Source: Acinetobacter sp. YWS30-1
GTDB lineage: Bacteria; Pseudomonadota; Gammaproteobacteria; Pseudomonadales; Moraxellaceae
Assembly: GCF_033558715.1 (NCBI RefSeq)
Contig: NZ_CP114606.1
Coordinates: 372,001-436,000 of the forward strand
Length of the DNA stretch: 64,000 bases
Reading direction: 5' to 3'
Made by a program: the position numbers and the translations under genes
In this document: positions 53,489 to 62,016 of the stretch, piece by piece
Layout of the letters: every line of letters starts with the position of its first letter
Numbering within the stretch: position 1 is the stretch's first letter
Notes under the pieces: generated by a model
What the model was told of the DNA's origin: nothing
The model's input: only the letters and a program-made list of their open reading frames with translations
Databases searched by the model: none

Positions 53489-54078
53489 AGAGCGCTCACT
53501 CGATAAATTGCGACTTCACCAAACAGATTTGGGAGATGTTTGCTAAGCAAACTATCTTCTTGATTCCCATTCACAGCGAGTCGATTAATAATTTTGATGT
53601 TGTTTTCCGCGCATAATGCTTCAAAGTCACGGAAGGTACATAGGTGAATATTCGGGGTGTTATACCACATATAGGGTAAGGCTTCCGAAACCGGCATTTT
53701 CCCTTTTAATGCCAAGAAAGAACGAGTCTTCCAGTGCGCAAAGTTTGGAAAGGTAATAATGGCCTGTTTCCCTACACGCACCATGTCACGCAATAATACG
53801 TCTGGTGCATCTACAGCTTGCAAAGCTTGTGCCATCACCACATAGTCAAAAGACTGGTCAGCAAAACGGCTTAAACCGAGGTTTAAGTCCTGCTGGATGA
53901 TATTTAACCCGCGACTGATCGCAATTGCAATCTTTTCTTGATCAATTTCTAATCCATATGCACGAATATTGTGCTTTTTGCTCATATGGGCCAGCAGTTC
54001 GCCATCACCACAACCGAGGTCGAGGATACGTGAACCGGGCTTGATCCATTTCTCAGCAAGTTGTTGGTCAATACGCAT
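53485..54078 (-). CDS. metW: Methionine biosynthesis protein MetW
   Basis: This 197-residue protein has a methyltransferase-like fold: ILDLGCGDGELLAHMSKK at about residue 18 is the SAM-binding loop, and FDYVVMAQALQAVDAPD follows. MetW is encoded with metX in many bacteria and is needed for or improves homoserine acyltransferase activity. Its start overlaps the metX stop by one base (TAATG). Confidence 0.93.
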   Translation of the reverse strand: MRIDQQLAEKWIKPGSRILDLGCGDGELLAHMSKKHNIRAYGLEIDQEKIAIAISRGLNIIQQDLNLGLSRFADQSFDYVVMAQALQAVDAPDVLLRDMVRVGKQAIITFPNFAHWKTRSFLALKGKMPVSEALPYMWYNTPNIHLCTFRDFEALCAENNIKIINRLAVNGNQEDSLLSKHLPNLFGEVAIYRVSAL

Positions 54079-55238
54079 TACACAGCCTCCTTCGGTGTTG
54101 ATCGCAGATGTTCTTCACCGCCTAGAAAGGCGCGCAAGGATTTTACATACAGGGGAATCGGGAACAGGAAGGAGTCATGGCCTTGTTCAGCATCAATATC
54201 GACATAGCTGACCGGCTTATGATTGGTAATGAGGGCATCCACGATTTCAACAGAACGTGAAGGCGAGAAACGCCAATCGGTCGTGAAAGAAACTACTAGG
54301 AACTTACATTTGGTTTGTGCCATCGCTTTGACCAGTGACTGCTGATATTCACGTGAAGGATCAAAGTAGTCCAGTGCCTTGGTCATGATCAGGTAAGTGT
54401 TGGCATCAAAGTTACGGCTAAACTGTTCACCCTGGTAACGCAGATAGCTTTCGACCTGGAATTCTACATCGAAGCCATACATGAATTTGCCAGATTTTAA
54501 ATCACGGCCAAATTTCTGCTTCATGGCTTCTTCAGACAGATAGGTAATATGACCGACCATACGTGCCAGAATCAGGCCACGTTTTGGATAGCTGTCATTT
54601 TCTAGATAACGGCCATGATGGAAGTCCGGATCTGACAGAATCGACTGACGCGCGACTTCGTTAAAGGCAATATTTTGTGCAGACAGTTTTGGTGCGCTGG
54701 CAATAATCACACATTTTTGCAGACGGTCCGGATAATCTACCGACCATTGCAAGGCCTGCATGCCCCCGAGTGAGCCGCCAATGATGGAATACCACACATC
54801 AATCCCCAGACGGTCAGACAGCATCGCCTGTGTTTTTACCCAGTCACGCACAGTGACTAGCGGAAAGTCTGGACCATATGGACGGTTATCATTTTCGGGA
54901 TTAGGAGAGGTAGGACCAGTAGAACCATTACAACCGCCGATATTATTCAGCGCCACCACAAAGAATTTATTGGTATCGATTGCCTTGCCCGGGCCAATAC
55001 AGGCATCCCACCAGCCTGGTTTTTTGTCATCTTCATGATGATAACCGGCAGCATGGTGATGGCCAGACAGGGCATGGCAGATCAAAATGGCATTGGACTT
55101 ATCGGCATTCAGTTCGCCATAAGTTTCTACCATCAGTTCAAAACGTGGGAGGATGCGACCGCATTCAAGCTCTAACGGCTGTTCGAATTGGAACTTTTGT
55201 GGGACAACAAGGCCCACTGAGTCAGCTGGAAAAGACAC
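54078..55238 (-). CDS. metX: Homoserine O-acyltransferase MetX
   Basis: This 386-residue alpha/beta-hydrolase-fold enzyme acylates homoserine, the first committed step to methionine. The nucleophile Ser is in [30 protein letters not shown] and [15 protein letters not shown] are MetX signatures, and the His of the triad is in [10 protein letters not shown]. Whether acetyl-CoA or succinyl-CoA is the donor cannot be decided by eye. The GTG start at 55238 gives the normal N-terminus. It is coupled to metW. Confidence 0.95.
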   Translation of the reverse strand: MSFPADSVGLVVPQKFQFEQPLELECGRILPRFELMVETYGELNADKSNAILICHALSGHHHAAGYHHEDDKKPGWWDACIGPGKAIDTNKFFVVALNNIGGCNGSTGPTSPNPENDNRPYGPDFPLVTVRDWVKTQAMLSDRLGIDVWYSIIGGSLGGMQALQWSVDYPDRLQKCVIIASAPKLSAQNIAFNEVARQSILSDPDFHHGRYLENDSYPKRGLILARMVGHITYLSEEAMKQKFGRDLKSGKFMYGFDVEFQVESYLRYQGEQFSRNFDANTYLIMTKALDYFDPSREYQQSLVKAMAQTKCKFLVVSFTTDWRFSPSRSVEIVDALITNHKPVSYVDIDAEQGHDSFLFPIPLYVKSLRAFLGGEEHLRSTPKEAV

Positions 55239-55350
55239 GGGAATGATTCGCCTTAAATCTTTAGTATGAATAAATAAAAGGATACCATTTGCAGGTATCC
55301 TTCTAAAGTCTTTTTAATGCTATGAATTATTGCTAATTCAAATACCGGAT

Positions 55351-57048
55351 TTAGACGGCAGCAGCAATCACCTGTTCAGTGCTTAACACATCCTGATCGA
55401 TCAGACGGTTGGTACATGCAATAATTGCTTCAATCGAAGAGGTCACGATGTTGTCATGCACGCCCGCACCAAAGGCAGATTTACCTGTGCCTTTTACTTG
55501 AAGTTCAACCAATGCCAAGGCTTTGGCATGTGCACCTGAGCTGATGCTACGTTCTTCATAGTTCAAGACATCGATTGGCAATTGTAAAGCATCCAAGATT
55601 GCAGAGATCGGACCGTTACCTTCACCACGTAAGTGCTGGGTTTCACCATTGACTTCAATATCCAGCTCAATGACCTGATTGCCATTTTCATCTGACAATT
55701 TGTAGTTTTTGGCAGAGTAATGAGCATCTTTCGCGGCAACATACGTCTCTTTGAACAAGCTCCAGATCGCTTGTGCTGAAATCTCAGTACCATCTTCATC
55801 AGTTTTTTGCTGCACGATTTGCGAGAATTCGATCTGTAAACGACGTGGCAAGGTCACGTTGTAGTTCGATTCTAACAAGTAAGCGATACCGCCTTTACCA
55901 GACTGTGAGTTCACGCGAATGACAGCGTCATAGTCACGGCCCAAGTCTTTCGGATCGATCGGCAAGTATGGCATATCCCAGATTTCTTCGTTTTTCTGGA
56001 ATTCGAAACCTTTTTTGATTGCATCCTGGTGTGAACCAGAGAATGCTGTGAACACCAAGTCACCCGCATATGGATGACGTGGGTGGACTGGCAAGCCCGT
56101 ACATTCTTCAACAGTCGCAATGATTTCGTTGATGTTCGAGAAATCCAAGTTTGGCGCAACACCCTGGGTATACATGTTCAAGGCAATTGCCGCTACGTCC
56201 ACGTTACCGGTACGCTCACCATTACCGAATACACAACCTTCAACACGGTCAGCACCGGCCATAATTGCTAATTCAGACGCTGCAATCCCACAGCCACGGT
56301 CATTATGGCAGTGAACTGAAATGATCACGCCGTCACGACGCTCGATGTTACGGTGCATCCATTCCACCTGATCGGCATATACGTTTGGTGTAGAGACTTC
56401 GACAGTGGCTGGCAAGTTCAAGATCACTTTGTTTTCTGGAGATGCTTCCCAGATTTCAGTCACAGCGTCGCAGACATCTTTGGCAACTTCTAATTCAGTT
56501 GCAGAGAAACATTCAGGACTGTACTGGAAGACAAATTCAGTTTCAGGCTGTTTTGCTGCGTATTCTTTCACTTTTTGCGCTGCATTTATCGCTAACTGTT
56601 TTGCACCTTCAACGTCTACGTTCAACACTTTTTGACGGAAGGTTGGAGAGTTAGAGTTGTAGATATGCACGATTGCGCGTTTCGCACCTTGTAAAGATTC
56701 AAAAGTACGTGCAATTAAATGGTCACGTGCCTGAACCAATACTTCGATGTAGACGTCATCCGGAATATGACCTTCTTCAATCAATTTACGAGTGAAGTCG
56801 AAATCAATTTGAGAGGCAGACGGGAAGCCGATTTCAATATGTTTGAAACCGATTTTTACCAACATCTGGAACATTTTGAACTTCTGCTCAATGTTCATTG
56901 GCTCGAAGATCGCCTGGTTACCATCACGCAGGTCAGTACTCATCCAGATTGGCGCTTTAGTAATTTCATTATTCGGCCATTGACGGTCTGGTAAGTCCAC
57001 ACGTTGATACATGCGACGGTATTTTTTACTTGGATCAGCCAACATCAT
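55351..57048 (-). CDS. leuA: 2-isopropylmalate synthase LeuA
   Basis: This 565-residue enzyme condenses acetyl-CoA with 2-oxoisovalerate to 2-isopropylmalate, the first step of leucine synthesis. The catalytic barrel starts [17 protein letters not shown] and contains [30 protein letters not shown] in two conserved pieces (HCHNDRG is the metal site). A C-terminal leucine-sensing domain follows from about residue 430. It belongs to the LeuA2 type. ATG 57048 has GGAG 7 bases upstream; the 57075 start lies before that site. It sits 48 kb from leuCDB, so the pathway is split. Confidence 0.95.
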   Translation of the reverse strand: MMLADPSKKYRRMYQRVDLPDRQWPNNEITKAPIWMSTDLRDGNQAIFEPMNIEQKFKMFQMLVKIGFKHIEIGFPSASQIDFDFTRKLIEEGHIPDDVYIEVLVQARDHLIARTFESLQGAKRAIVHIYNSNSPTFRQKVLNVDVEGAKQLAINAAQKVKEYAAKQPETEFVFQYSPECFSATELEVAKDVCDAVTEIWEASPENKVILNLPATVEVSTPNVYADQVEWMHRNIERRDGVIISVHCHNDRGCGIAASELAIMAGADRVEGCVFGNGERTGNVDVAAIALNMYTQGVAPNLDFSNINEIIATVEECTGLPVHPRHPYAGDLVFTAFSGSHQDAIKKGFEFQKNEEIWDMPYLPIDPKDLGRDYDAVIRVNSQSGKGGIAYLLESNYNVTLPRRLQIEFSQIVQQKTDEDGTEISAQAIWSLFKETYVAAKDAHYSAKNYKLSDENGNQVIELDIEVNGETQHLRGEGNGPISAILDALQLPIDVLNYEERSISSGAHAKALALVELQVKGTGKSAFGAGVHDNIVTSSIEAIIACTNRLIDQDVLSTEQVIAAAV

Positions 57049-57512
57049 GAGAGAGCTCCTTAGGTAGCCTGGCATACTTGCTTGGTGTAGCAGTTGCTCG
57101 GTCTACAGCATAGATTTTGTCTATATATTCGTTTACAGGCAGGTGAGGGTAAATTAGATCAATCCTGTCTTTTTTAAGTTTTGATCATCAGGATCAACCA
57201 GACACCTGCATGGTGAACCTATAATTAAATTTTAGTCCAGAAAACGTGAAAAGTTTTTGCTTTTTCTATGGATTTTAGTCGTATCTTAAAAAAGATTTTC
57301 TTATAAAGTTATTAATTGGAAAAATATTTCTATAATCTATTTTAATTTTGTTGGATTTTCCTGTAATTAAGCGATAAGGCTAAAATATTTCTTTATATAA
57401 TAGCTTTGTTGGAAGTTCTTAAGCAATGCATACATGAAATCTTTCATATCAAAAAATAAAGGCTAGTTTGATGAATCCAGACTAGCCCTTAATATCATGA
57501 AGATTGCTCAGA
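57049..57512. other. Leader region of leuA and intergenic DNA
   Basis: In the minus-strand leader, GCAGGTG and CACCTGC (57139-57146 and 57205-57211) enclose a second pair, ATCCTG/CAGGAT (57171-57194). A nested stem can therefore form about 90-160 bases before leuA. I see no leucine-codon-rich leader peptide and no T-box, so the regulatory link is only suggested by structure. The left part is A/T-rich. Confidence 0.4.
57461..57487 (-). terminator. Terminator of the TonB receptor gene
   Basis: GGCTAGT/ACTAGCC stem with a 13-base loop; TTTATTTTTT follows on the minus strand. Confidence 0.75.
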
Positions 57513-59831
57513 TCAGTATTTAAAATGCAGGCCTAAAACGGCACTGATGCCTTCTGCTTCAGTGGCATAGTGGGAAGAATAGGCTTTGGTAAAATAACGC
57601 GTATCGGACAGGTTATTGATATTCAGCTGTAAATCTACATTGGAGTTCACCTGATAACGTGCCATGGCATCGTAACGCACATAACCGGGAACAAATTTGG
57701 TATTGGCGGCATTGCCATAAATTTTATCCATTGCCACAGCACCGGCACCCAATGTCAGTTGAGGCATGACCTGATAGGTCGTCCATAGGGTTGCACTGTT
57801 TTCTGCTACGTTCTGAACCCGATTGCCATTGTTCGAGCTTGGTACATAGATGGGATCTGCTGTAGTTCCAATATTTTCAAAGCCACCATCAATCAGTTCA
57901 CTATCCAAATAGGTATAGCCTGCGGAAATTGCCCATTTCTCGGTGACATTTCCATTGATACCCAGCTCAATCCCATCGACACGGGTCTCACCAATATTAC
58001 GGGTGGTGCCATCAGCATCGGTGGCGCGGGTATTGGTCTTTTCAGTACGGAAAATGGCAGCCGTCAGATTCAGTTCATCTTCCAGAAGATCCCATTTAGT
58101 TCCCAGTTCCATGGTGCGAACTTTTTCAGCTTTTAAATTTTCAATAGCTGCGCTAATACTTTCAGAGCCATCACCGCCATCGATACCGACCGGATTTGAG
58201 GAAGTGGCATAGCTGACATAAATACTGCCATTTTCTCTTGGCTTAAAGACTAGACCTGCCTGATAATTAAAAAAGTCTTCTTCATTTTCGAGGGTCAGCT
58301 GATCACCTGGAACGGCGGTAATCGGCGTATTGTTTGCACCTGTCACCGCATTATTGAATCGTCCATAGGTCAAGGTTTGCTGGGTTTTATAATCATCCCA
58401 ACGTACACCCAGATCCAGAATCCATTGTGGATGCAATTCGATACTGTCCAGTAAGTAGATCGACTTTGATTTGGTCTCGATACCATAACGGTCCGCACCA
58501 TCTGTGCTAATTGTCCCCGTCCAGGCGCCCCGGTCTGGATTGTCTACAGAAGTACACCAACCTAAGGCCACATTGGCAGAAGTACCACAGGCCGCAAAAG
58601 AGCTTCCAGTAGCATTCAGACCATTAATAATATATTGGGTACGTTCGGTATCCTGATTTGAATATTCTGCACCTAGGTTAAAGCTGTGTTGAATAGCACC
58701 AGTATCAAATTTGCCTGTTAAAGCCAGTAGGTCAGTAAAGGTATCGGTATCTGCGATACGTGAATTGGCCCGCGCCCAGACATTGCCATTCAAAATGAAG
58801 TTCCCACGTGAATCATCGGGGTTGGTCCAGAGATAATCATTTTTAGAGCGGTTAAATACCGCCGTATTACTCAGAGTTAGATTGTCATTCAGGTTATGTT
58901 CCAATTTAAGGGTACCAATCTGGTTTTCCTGTTTCTGGAAATCACGATCTTTCCAGCCATAGTATTGGCCAGCTTTCACATCAATTGGTTTCCCATTGCC
59001 ATTTAAAGCGACATTGGCATTGGTCGCTGCAAATGGATTGTTATAGGGAATGCCAGAGTCTGGAATATCATCAGTTCTTAGATAGTAATAACTGAAAGTA
59101 CCACGCGTTGCGCTGTCCAGGCCGAAACTGAAGCTGGGTGCAATACCAGCACGTTTATATTCAGCACCGTCATGTTGACCCGCTTTTTCATTCTGGTGGC
59201 CCATGACCGCGATACGAGTCGCCATGCCATTGCCGAAGTCCTTGTTAGCATCCAGAGTGATACGTGCATACATATCTGTACCACCCGCAACAGAGCCTTC
59301 CAGCGCATCTCCCTTTTTCGCCACTTTGGAGATCATATTAATACTGCCACCCGTAGTGCCCGCACCGCCCATGGCAGAAGCAGAACCTTTGGTAACTTCG
59401 ACCTGCTCAATGGCAAACATTTCTCGGTTTTGTGAAGTCGAATTTCGTACGCCATCGACGTACATCGAACTTTCCGAGTTATAGCCTCGAATAAAAGGCC
59501 GGTCCCCATTCGGATTGCCGCCTTCACCTGCGCCTAAAGTAATACCTGGTACGGTACGCAAAGCATCAGCCAGCGTAGTGACCTGCGTATCTTCAATCAG
59601 TTGTTGGGGAATCACGACCACAGATTTTGGCGTATCCAGGAGTGGCGCAACAAACTTGCTATTGGCTGACTGATCGACTTTTAGACCCGGCACGGGTTCA
59701 GCTTGTACTTCCTGATGAATGGTCTCAAGCTGCACCACATTTTCTTGTGCAATCGTGTGTGCAGATGCAAAAGAAAGGGAAGAAACGATGGCTGAAGAAA
59801 CTATTTTTTTACGAGATTTTATATAACTCAT
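57513..59831 (-). CDS. TonB-dependent siderophore receptor
   Basis: This 772-residue outer-membrane protein has a signal peptide (SSLSFASAHTIAQ) and a plug domain at about 60-185 (DTPKSVVVIPQQLIED, GITLGAGEGGNPNGDRPFIRGYNSESS). A 22-strand beta-barrel follows and ends with an aromatic residue (LGLHFKY). The order and length fit the catecholate receptors Fiu/PiuA, supported by the PiuC gene nearby. It would import ferric catecholates with TonB energy. I use ATG 59831, where AAAGA precedes the start. A Fur-like box lies upstream. Confidence 0.9.
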   Translation of the reverse strand: MSYIKSRKKIVSSAIVSSLSFASAHTIAQENVVQLETIHQEVQAEPVPGLKVDQSANSKFVAPLLDTPKSVVVIPQQLIEDTQVTTLADALRTVPGITLGAGEGGNPNGDRPFIRGYNSESSMYVDGVRNSTSQNREMFAIEQVEVTKGSASAMGGAGTTGGSINMISKVAKKGDALEGSVAGGTDMYARITLDANKDFGNGMATRIAVMGHQNEKAGQHDGAEYKRAGIAPSFSFGLDSATRGTFSYYYLRTDDIPDSGIPYNNPFAATNANVALNGNGKPIDVKAGQYYGWKDRDFQKQENQIGTLKLEHNLNDNLTLSNTAVFNRSKNDYLWTNPDDSRGNFILNGNVWARANSRIADTDTFTDLLALTGKFDTGAIQHSFNLGAEYSNQDTERTQYIINGLNATGSSFAACGTSANVALGWCTSVDNPDRGAWTGTISTDGADRYGIETKSKSIYLLDSIELHPQWILDLGVRWDDYKTQQTLTYGRFNNAVTGANNTPITAVPGDQLTLENEEDFFNYQAGLVFKPRENGSIYVSYATSSNPVGIDGGDGSESISAAIENLKAEKVRTMELGTKWDLLEDELNLTAAIFRTEKTNTRATDADGTTRNIGETRVDGIELGINGNVTEKWAISAGYTYLDSELIDGGFENIGTTADPIYVPSSNNGNRVQNVAENSATLWTTYQVMPQLTLGAGAVAMDKIYGNAANTKFVPGYVRYDAMARYQVNSNVDLQLNINNLSDTRYFTKAYSSHYATEAEGISAVLGLHFKY

Positions 59832-60147
59832 AATCATTCTTTTTTATTTTTAAGTTTGGATTCGCAAATAATAATTATTATTGTTATCGTTGCTATCCTT
59901 CTTGCATTGATATTGGCAATGAACAAAATTTAATCAATTTAAAAAATAGATAGACTAGAGTGCGAACTGAGAATTAAAACCATGTTTTTAATATAGATTG
60001 ATTAAATATGGATCTTATTTGGTTTTTATTGATAATAGCTATTGATAGATAAAGCTATGTTGAATTGCCTTTAAAGACGCTTCAAGGAGTTAAGGGTAAG
60101 ATATTTAACTAATTTATTTTTCATTTTTATTTTCAATTAAATCCTAA
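59832..60147. other. Receptor promoter region
   Basis: This 316-base A/T-rich stretch holds the Fur-like box (59870-59888) close to the receptor start. No coding frame or terminator is clear in the rest. Confidence 0.5.
59870..59888. promoter_or_regulatory. Fur-like box upstream of the TonB receptor
   Basis: AATAATTATTATTGTTATC matches the 19-bp Fur consensus GATAATGATAATCATTATC at 14 positions. It lies about 40-57 bases before the receptor ATG, as expected for iron repression. Confidence 0.65.
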
Positions 60148-61254
60148 TTAATCAATTCCCCTAAATAGACAGCTCGGTTGAATATCTGCCACGGTCGCTG
60201 TTCCCATTAAGGCCATGATAATCTCAAATTCTTCTTTCAGGATTTTGATCACATGCGCTACGCCCAAAGCTCCGGCAGTCGCCAGACCATAAATATAAGG
60301 ACGGCCAATCAGGACAGCAGAAGCACCTAGGGCAATTGCCTTGAATACATCCGATCCACGACGGATGCCGCCATCATAGAGCAGAGGAAAATCTGCTGGC
60401 ACCACCTTTTTAATCAGCTGTAAGGCAATGAGAGGAGAAATGCAGGTATCCAGCACGCGACCGCCATGATTGGAAATGATCAGGCCTTTTACCCCATGCT
60501 GAATCGCCAGCTGGGCATCCTGAGGATGCACAATGCCTTTCAGAATCACAGGTAAGTGAGTCTGCTGTACCATCCAGGCAATATCTTCCCAAGTTGGGGC
60601 AATTTTCATTAGTCCGTTAAAGACAGGATGATCACCTTCCTTTAATTCTGGTAGGGGAATATGGGTAGGTGTATGCGGATGTTGCATGCCTTCCGGTAAA
60701 TGGAAAAAAGCACGACGTTCACGATCGCGGATGCCAGTATGCGGTGAATCTACCGTAATCACTAGCGCCGTATAATTATGCGCTTCAGCCATTTTGATCA
60801 AAGCTAAAGATTTTTCCCGATCCCCTTGCCAATACAGCTGAAACCATTTGCGTGGATTGTCCTGTTTCAATGCGCGCATATCGGTATTGGTAAACGTACT
60901 GAGAATCATATTGCTGCCCATCACTTCTGCCGCAAGTGCAGAAGCGGCTTCGGCTTCAGGATGAAACTGCTGCTGATGTCCAATCGGTGCCAAAAAAATC
61001 GGATGCGGAAATTTCTGTCCGAACATTTCAAGTTCAGTACTGCCTTGGGTCAGATCTTTCAGCATACGTGGCAGAAGCTGAATATCCTGAAACTGCTGTA
61101 AATTATCCTGGACACTGATTTCATCCATGGAGCCACCTTGCAGATAGTTCCAGACCATACTGGAGAGATGTTTTTCTGCTTCGACCTCATAATCGGCGAT
61201 GGTTTGTAGGTAGGCCGGGATCTGGGTTAATGGCGCCATTGGTTCACGTGACAT
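60148..61254 (-). CDS. FMN-dependent 2-hydroxy-acid oxidase family protein
   Basis: This 368-residue TIM-barrel flavoprotein has the family motifs: LPRMLKDLTQG near the start, PIFLAPIGHQQQFHPE, and K239 in LPVILKGI. The active-site His263 is in GLIISNHGGRVLDT, and the FMN-phosphate loop is YDGGIRRGSDVFKAIALGA. Relatives oxidise lactate, glycolate or similar acids. Its ATG overlaps the stop of the upstream piuC gene by one base (TAATG), so the two are translated together. Its presence in a siderophore-receptor operon is unexpected, and the substrate is unknown. Confidence 0.88.
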   Translation of the reverse strand: MSREPMAPLTQIPAYLQTIADYEVEAEKHLSSMVWNYLQGGSMDEISVQDNLQQFQDIQLLPRMLKDLTQGSTELEMFGQKFPHPIFLAPIGHQQQFHPEAEAASALAAEVMGSNMILSTFTNTDMRALKQDNPRKWFQLYWQGDREKSLALIKMAEAHNYTALVITVDSPHTGIRDRERRAFFHLPEGMQHPHTPTHIPLPELKEGDHPVFNGLMKIAPTWEDIAWMVQQTHLPVILKGIVHPQDAQLAIQHGVKGLIISNHGGRVLDTCISPLIALQLIKKVVPADFPLLYDGGIRRGSDVFKAIALGASAVLIGRPYIYGLATAGALGVAHVIKILKEEFEIIMALMGTATVADIQPSCLFRGID

Positions 61255-61937
61255 TATAAATCACCCCATTGACGAATCAGGTTGTGATAATGATGGGTCA
61301 GTTGTAGGACTTCTTCAGTATCGCCAATCTGCTGGCGTAGTTTGATAATGGTCATGTCCAGATCAAACAACATACTGCGTTTAGCATCTTCACGGATCAT
61401 ACTTTGAATCCAGGTTACGGCAGCAATACGTTTGCCTTGAGTTACTGGTTCAACCCGATGCAGGCTGGTCGATGGATAAACAATCACATCACCCGCATCC
61501 AGCTTGACTTCATGGCAGCCATACTGGTCTTCAACGACCAGCTCACCACCTTCATATTCATCGATTTCAGATAAGAATAAAGTTAGTGACACATCGGTAC
61601 GAATGGCCTGTCCGAGTAGAGGAGAGTAATGAATGGCATTATCGACATGATTGCCATAGGTACCAGAATCCTGATAGCAGTTAAACAGGGGCGGCAGGAT
61701 ATGTTTCGGTAGGGCAGCAGAGGTAATTAAATGATGACTTTTAAGCGCTTGTAAAATGATAGGGCTAATCTGCTGATACAGGACAGAAGAAGAATCCAGC
61801 TGCAGGTTCTTTTTGATTTTCTGTGCCTGACTCCCGGCGCTGAGTTGCCCATTCATCCAGTGTTCTGAACGATCTAGTTGTTGTCTCAGTTCGGCAACTT
61901 GTGCTTTGCTTAATACTGCCGGGATATGTAACATCAT
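61254..61937 (-). CDS. piuC: PiuC/YbiX-type Fe(II)/2-oxoglutarate dioxygenase
   Basis: This 227-residue protein starts MMLHIPAVLSKAQVAELRQQ, like E. coli YbiX. The iron ligands are H97 and D99 (YGNHVDNA) and H160 (SLHRVEP); an Arg near 170 (TQGKR) binds 2-oxoglutarate. GGELVVEDQYG and WIQSMIR are also family-like. PiuC genes sit beside catecholate receptors, and the protein is thought to help process the siderophore or its receptor; its exact reaction is unknown. I start at ATG 61937. It is coupled to the oxidase gene. Confidence 0.9.
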   Translation of the reverse strand: MMLHIPAVLSKAQVAELRQQLDRSEHWMNGQLSAGSQAQKIKKNLQLDSSSVLYQQISPIILQALKSHHLITSAALPKHILPPLFNCYQDSGTYGNHVDNAIHYSPLLGQAIRTDVSLTLFLSEIDEYEGGELVVEDQYGCHEVKLDAGDVIVYPSTSLHRVEPVTQGKRIAAVTWIQSMIREDAKRSMLFDLDMTIIKLRQQIGDTEEVLQLTHHYHNLIRQWGDL

Positions 61938-62016
61938 TTTAAAAGCATTCCTGCAATTGAAAATATCGTGCATTCAAGAGAATACACGATATTGATAGAT
62001 AGAGATAAAAGCTGAA

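Noticed and set aside
57049..57250. A leucine attenuator or T-box for leuA
   Set aside because: No run of leucine codons in a leader peptide and no T-box motif; only nested inverted repeats remain.
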